24,941 nucleotides of DNA from positions 1 to 24,941 of the forward strand of contig CABUAS010000016.1 in NCBI GenBank assembly GCA_902489595.1, read 5' to 3'. Source of the stretch: an uncultured Oscillospiraceae bacterium (GTDB taxonomy: Bacteria > Bacillota > Clostridia > Oscillospirales > Acutalibacteraceae). The translations under genes and the position numbers were made by a program. This document shows positions 21,696-24,941 of this stretch, piece after piece (within the stretch, counting starts at the first letter, position 1; each line of letters starts with the position of its first letter). The notes below the pieces were generated by a model. It was not told the origin of the DNA. It saw only the letters and a program-made list of their open reading frames with translations, and made no database searches.

Positions 21696-21722
21696 GGGAG
21701 GGCACGGAGACCCTCCCCTACA
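21696..21722 (+). repeat. YYTAC-tailed palindromic repeat, copy 9 (GGGAGGG stem)
   Basis: GGGAGGG (21696-21702), loop CACGGAGA, CCCTCCC (21711-21717), tail CTACA. It is inside the cmk-plsC intercistronic space, so it would be transcribed as a hairpin in the operon mRNA. A GGTGCG arm-like sequence at 21681-21686 lies just before it. Confidence 0.85.
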
Positions 21723-21730
21723 AAAATATT

Positions 21731-22387
21731 TTACGAATTAATGATGTTTATAATAAGTTCTGTGCCTTCCTCAACAGTCATTCCCGTATTATCGGCAATA
21801 ACTGCATCATCGGTCGGTTTCATCGGAGCGATTTCCCTGTGGCTGTCCTGATAATCACGTTTATTCACATCATCAAGGACTTCCTCATAGGTTACATTTT
21901 CGCCTTTCAGCACAAGTTCGTCATAACGCCTTTTGGCACGGCACTCGGCAGAAGCGGTCAGAAAAATCTTTATATCTGCATTCGGCAGAACAACAGAACC
22001 AATATCCCTGCCGTCCATAATTACGTTATTATTTCTTGCTATATCGCGCTGAAGCTCAAGCAAAAATGCACGAACCTCGGGAATTTTTGAAACATTTGAT
22101 GCACCCATTGAAATTTCGGGTGTTCTGATAAGTGACGACACATCTTCACCATTCAGAATAACGCACTGTGTGCCGTTTTCATCAAAAGTAAGCTTTATAT
22201 CGGTATTTTCAAGCATTTTAATAATTTTGTTATTATCATCAATCACGCCGTTGTTTACGGCATTGAGAGCGATTGCTCTGTAAAGAGCACCCGTATCAAC
22301 ATAAATAAAGCCGAGTTTTTTTGCCGCTGCTTTGGCAACCGTGCTTTTGCCTGCGCCTGCAGGACCGTCTATTGCAACATTAATCAT
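21731..22387 (-). CDS. cmk: Cytidylate kinase
   Basis: 218-aa (d)CMP kinase. Seen: P-loop GPAGAGKST at 8-16, YVDTGALYRAIAL near 30-42, MDGRDIGSVVLPNAD near 130-145 and the Arg-rich AKRRYDEL lid. Length is typical. The ATG at 22387 is directly ahead of the P-loop and has AAGGA upstream; a longer in-frame form would extend into the flavoprotein gene and has no homologous content. The cmk-plsC-ispH/rpsA order is a familiar clostridial arrangement. Confidence 0.96.
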   Translation of the reverse strand: MINVAIDGPAGAGKSTVAKAAAKKLGFIYVDTGALYRAIALNAVNNGVIDDNNKIIKMLENTDIKLTFDENGTQCVILNGEDVSSLIRTPEISMGASNVSKIPEVRAFLLELQRDIARNNNVIMDGRDIGSVVLPNADIKIFLTASAECRAKRRYDELVLKGENVTYEEVLDDVNKRDYQDSHREIAPMKPTDDAVIADNTGMTVEEGTELIINIINS

Positions 22388-22400
22388 ATTTTTATTCCTT

Positions 22401-23624
22401 TCACATATTCCGTCCACAGGTATAGCCTGTTGAAAATGCAATCTGCAGATTAAAACCGCCCGTGTATGCATCAACGTCAATAACTTCACCTGCAAAATAA
22501 AGATTATCAACTATTTTGGATTTCATCGTTTTAGGGTCTATTTCACGAACATTAACGCCGCCGCTTGTGACGATTGCCGCTTCAATATCATAAAACGATG
22601 TCAGATTAATTTTAAAATTTTTTAAAAGATGAACAAGCGTGTGCCTCTGCTCCTTCGTAATTTCATTAACCTTTGCCGACGGCTGAATTCCGCTTAACCT
22701 AACTATAACAGGAATCAGCTTTTTAGGCAACAATCCGTTTAAAGAATTGATAAAATCTTTATTAATATTCTGCTCAAAATCACGCAGAATACGCTTGTCA
22801 AGCATTTTTTCATCAAGTCCGGGCTTTAAATCAATATAAAGTGAGTAACTGCCGTTATCAAAAGTTTCAATATGGCTTGATGCGGAAAGAACAACGGGAC
22901 CGCTGACGCCGAAATGTGTAAAAAGCATTTCACCGAAATCGGTATAAATTGTCTTATCATCCCTGCAAAGTTTGACCGAAATATTTTTAAGGCTCAGCCC
23001 CTGCAAATCAGGGATAAAATTATTGCTTGCCACAAGAGGCACAAGCGACGGTTTTATTCTTGAAATGGTATGGCCGACTGATTTTGCAAGGCGGTAGCCA
23101 TCACCCGTTGAACCTGTTGATGAATAGCTTAAACCGCCTGTGCAGACAGCGACTGCATCACAGGGAATTTTACACCCGTCAGTCAGAGCGACTGCATTTA
23201 TTCTTTCACCGTCAAAATCAAAAGCCTTAACCTCACCATTTAAAAATTTAACGCCGCACTGTTTTGCATTTTTCACAAGCGCATCAACGATATCAGATGA
23301 TTTATCACTTTCGGGAAAGACTCTGTTTCCCCTCTCAATTTTAGTTTTTACACCCAAATCTTCAAAAAAAGCAATCGTATCATACGGCATAAAATTTGAA
23401 AAAGCCGAATATAAAAAGCGCGGATTTCTCGGTATATTCTGTATCAAATCATTGATTTCAAAGCAGGCATTTGTAACATTGCATCTGCCCTTGCCTGAAA
23501 TCATAACCTTTCTTGCAGGTCGCGGCATTTTTTCAATAATCGTTACGTCATTGCCGAGTTTAGCGCTTTCTGCACCTGCCATTAAACCCGACGCACCTGC
23601 ACCTATAACTATAATTTTTTTCAT
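22401..23624 (-). CDS. HI0933/YhiN-family FAD-binding protein
   Basis: 407-aa flavoprotein of the HI0933-like family (often named aminoacetone oxidase family). Seen: N-terminal dinucleotide-binding GAGASGLMAG at 8-17, IIEKMPRPARKVMISGKGRCNVTN at about 29-52 (family hallmark), VAVCTGGLSYSSTGSTGDGY near 158-177, a FTHFGVSGPVVL segment, and the C-terminal FAGEVIDVDAYTGGFNLQIAFSTG. Function is unproven. The start overlaps the ABC-F stop by one base (TAATG). Confidence 0.93.
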   Translation of the reverse strand: MKKIIVIGAGASGLMAGAESAKLGNDVTIIEKMPRPARKVMISGKGRCNVTNACFEINDLIQNIPRNPRFLYSAFSNFMPYDTIAFFEDLGVKTKIERGNRVFPESDKSSDIVDALVKNAKQCGVKFLNGEVKAFDFDGERINAVALTDGCKIPCDAVAVCTGGLSYSSTGSTGDGYRLAKSVGHTISRIKPSLVPLVASNNFIPDLQGLSLKNISVKLCRDDKTIYTDFGEMLFTHFGVSGPVVLSASSHIETFDNGSYSLYIDLKPGLDEKMLDKRILRDFEQNINKDFINSLNGLLPKKLIPVIVRLSGIQPSAKVNEITKEQRHTLVHLLKNFKINLTSFYDIEAAIVTSGGVNVREIDPKTMKSKIVDNLYFAGEVIDVDAYTGGFNLQIAFSTGYTCGRNM

Positions 23625-24941
23625 TATTCTTCTACCTGTAATTCAAGTTCGGACAGTTCAAGCGATGCCTGTTCCCATTCAGCGTACAGCCTGTCTTTTT
23701 CAGTATTGACATCGTGCAGTTTCTGCGTAACTTCCATTAATTTTTCATAAGGCGGATTTGAGGCAATCTCTTCTTCAAGAAGCGCCGCCTTTTCTTCAAT
23801 ATCTTCAATATCGGACTCAAGGCGTGACACCTTGGTTTTCAGTTTTCTGAGATTGCTTGCACGCTCTTTTTTCAGCTTATAATCATTAACCTTGGCAGGT
23901 TTTTTCTGAACCTCCTGCACGGTTTCAACCTTACGTTTTTCAAGGTAATAATTATAATCACCGTCATAGCGCACAATACCGTCTTTTTTCAGCTCAATCA
24001 CCGACGTTGCAAGCTTATTGATAAAATATCTGTCATGCGAAACAATCAGCATTGTGCCGCTGTAATTCAGAAGTGTATTTTCAAGTTCCTCTCTTGAAAA
24101 AGCATCAAGGTGATTTGTAGGCTCATCAAGAAGAAGAAAATTGAATCTGCCGAGCATCAGTTTCAAAAGTGCAATTCTTGCCCTCTCGCCGCCCGAGCAG
24201 TTGCTGAGCACTTTGTAAACATCGTCACCTTTGAAAAGAAATGCTGCAAGGGCGTTTCTTATCATAGTTTCGGTCATTGCAGGAAAGGCAGACCATACCT
24301 CATCAATCGCAGTTTTACTAAGATCAAGCTTTGCCTGCACCTGATCAAAATAGCCTGTAAAAAGATTTGCGCCGAATTTGAAATAACCGCTGTCAGGGCG
24401 GTAATCCTTCATGAGAATTTTTAAAAGCGTTGTTTTGCCGCACCCGTTATCACCGAGCAGAAAAAGTCTTTCGCCTTTTTTAACGTGAAAAGAAGCGTTT
24501 TCAAAAATTACTTTGCCGTCAAAAGATTTTGAAAGATCTTTCACTTCAAGCACATCTTCGCCCGACACGCATTTCGGCGTAAAATCAAAGCGGATTCTTT
24601 TGACTTTAGCATCCGGCACAACCATCTGCGCTTTAATGCGTTCAATAACTTTCTCTTTGCTTTCGGCGGTTTTAATATTCTTTTCTCTGTTCCACTGACG
24701 CTGTTGGGCAATTATACCCTCAAGACGTTCAATTTCTTTTAAATCGTTTTCATATTTTTCGGTAATTGCTTTCTGCTCCGCCTCTTTTTTAACAAGAAAT
24801 TCAGAGTAATTTCCCTTATACGAACGGAGTTTTTTATTTTCAAGCTCTATTGTTTTATTTGTGATTTTGTCAAGAAAATATCTGTCGTGCGAAATAACTA
24901 TAAATGCACCTGAAAACGATGCAAGAAAATCTTCAAGCCAC
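23624..24941 (-). CDS. ABC-F family ATPase, N-terminus beyond the window
   Basis: Partial gene: the frame stays open to the right edge, so about 438 C-terminal residues are seen and roughly 200 are missing. Visible: the end of nucleotide-binding domain 1 (IVISHDRYFLDKI H-loop), the inter-domain linker with a charged coiled coil, then complete domain 2 with Walker A GDNGCGKTT, signature NCSGGERARIALLKLML, Walker B FLLLDEPTNHLD and H-loop VSHDRYFINK. A C-terminal coiled coil of about 80 residues follows. There are no membrane segments, as expected for ABC-F proteins acting on the ribosome. A Uup/YdiF-type housekeeping factor is more likely than a resistance protein, but the subfamily is not decided. 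Confidence 0.93.
   Translation of the reverse strand, partial: WLEDFLASFSGAFIVISHDRYFLDKITNKTIELENKKLRSYKGNYSEFLVKKEAEQKAITEKYENDLKEIERLEGIIAQQRQWNREKNIKTAESKEKVIERIKAQMVVPDAKVKRIRFDFTPKCVSGEDVLEVKDLSKSFDGKVIFENASFHVKKGERLFLLGDNGCGKTTLLKILMKDYRPDSGYFKFGANLFTGYFDQVQAKLDLSKTAIDEVWSAFPAMTETMIRNALAAFLFKGDDVYKVLSNCSGGERARIALLKLMLGRFNFLLLDEPTNHLDAFSREELENTLLNYSGTMLIVSHDRYFINKLATSVIELKKDGIVRYDGDYNYYLEKRKVETVQEVQKKPAKVNDYKLKKERASNLRKLKTKVSRLESDIEDIEEKAALLEEEIASNPPYEKLMEVTQKLHDVNTEKDRLYAEWEQASLELSELELQVEE

Noticed and set aside
20990..22090. Long rightward open frame of about 366 codons
   Set aside because: It runs antisense through plsC and cmk and across a repeat; the composition is Phe/Cys/Asn-rich with no recognisable motif and no ribosome site. 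A shadow frame.
22388..22510. Longer form of cytidylate kinase
   Set aside because: It would run far into the flavoprotein coding region, and cytidylate kinases begin just before the P-loop as the ATG at 22387 does.
24510..24941. Antibiotic-resistance ABC-F protein
   Set aside because: No resistance-type interdomain feature can be judged with the N-terminal third missing, and the neighbours are core genes, so a housekeeping ABC-F is the safer reading.

Overview
The window reads as chromosomal DNA from a low-GC, anaerobic member of the Bacillota (class Clostridia, probably a gut or rumen Oscillospirales/Ruminococcus-like lineage). Reasons: AGGAGG-type ribosome binding sites almost everywhere, TTGACA/TATAAT promoters with 17-nt spacers, a CIRCE-controlled groESL, a T-box leader, a ferredoxin-linked four-subunit 2-oxoacid oxidoreductase, an oxygen-sensitive radical-SAM sulfatase maturase, the MEP isoprenoid route, and an IspH-ribosomal protein S1 fusion, an arrangement I know from Clostridia. 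No phage, transposase, integrase or CRISPR array is visible.

Layout. (1) 49-3093 (-): MIF-like tautomerase, sirtuin, anaerobic sulfatase-maturase homologue and a lipoprotein with a degenerate transglutaminase-like core, one operon from one strong promoter. (2) 3186-4211 (+): mnmA. (3) 4249-5299 (-): azlC-azlD branched-chain amino acid exporter. (4) 5411-5944 (+): family I pyrophosphatase. (5) 6085-9107 (-): gamma-delta-alpha-beta 2-oxoacid:ferredoxin oxidoreductase operon with a complete T-box leader at about 9144-9412 and a consensus promoter. (6) 9481-9697: repeat-rich spacer. (7) 9709-11178 (-): secreted BspA-type LRR protein with three SLH domains. (8) 11379-13322 (-): groES-groEL with CIRCE. 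(9) 13639-18061 (-): DUF1858-trmK-nif3-rqcH-ispD-ispF operon, tightly overlapping. (10) 18199-18807 (+): DUF4364 protein. (11) 18934-24941 (-): ABC-F ATPase (cut by the right edge), HI0933-family flavoprotein, cmk, plsC, ispH-rpsA.

Most of the window is ordinary housekeeping. Three things stand out. First, a T-box (tRNA-sensing) leader, whose best-placed specifier codon is ATC (Ile), sits in front of an oxidoreductase operon rather than a tRNA synthetase or classical amino acid gene. That suggests the enzyme makes branched-chain 2-oxoacids by reductive carboxylation. Second, nine copies of a small palindromic repeat share one design (variable perfect stem, short loop, conserved 3' YYTAC tail), with at least four interchangeable stem sequences. 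One copy is translated as part of a signal peptide and one lies in a 5' leader. Third, two divergent promoters at 18122-18173 share one self-complementary -35 hexamer.

All product names rest on motifs and recalled family sequences; no database search was possible.
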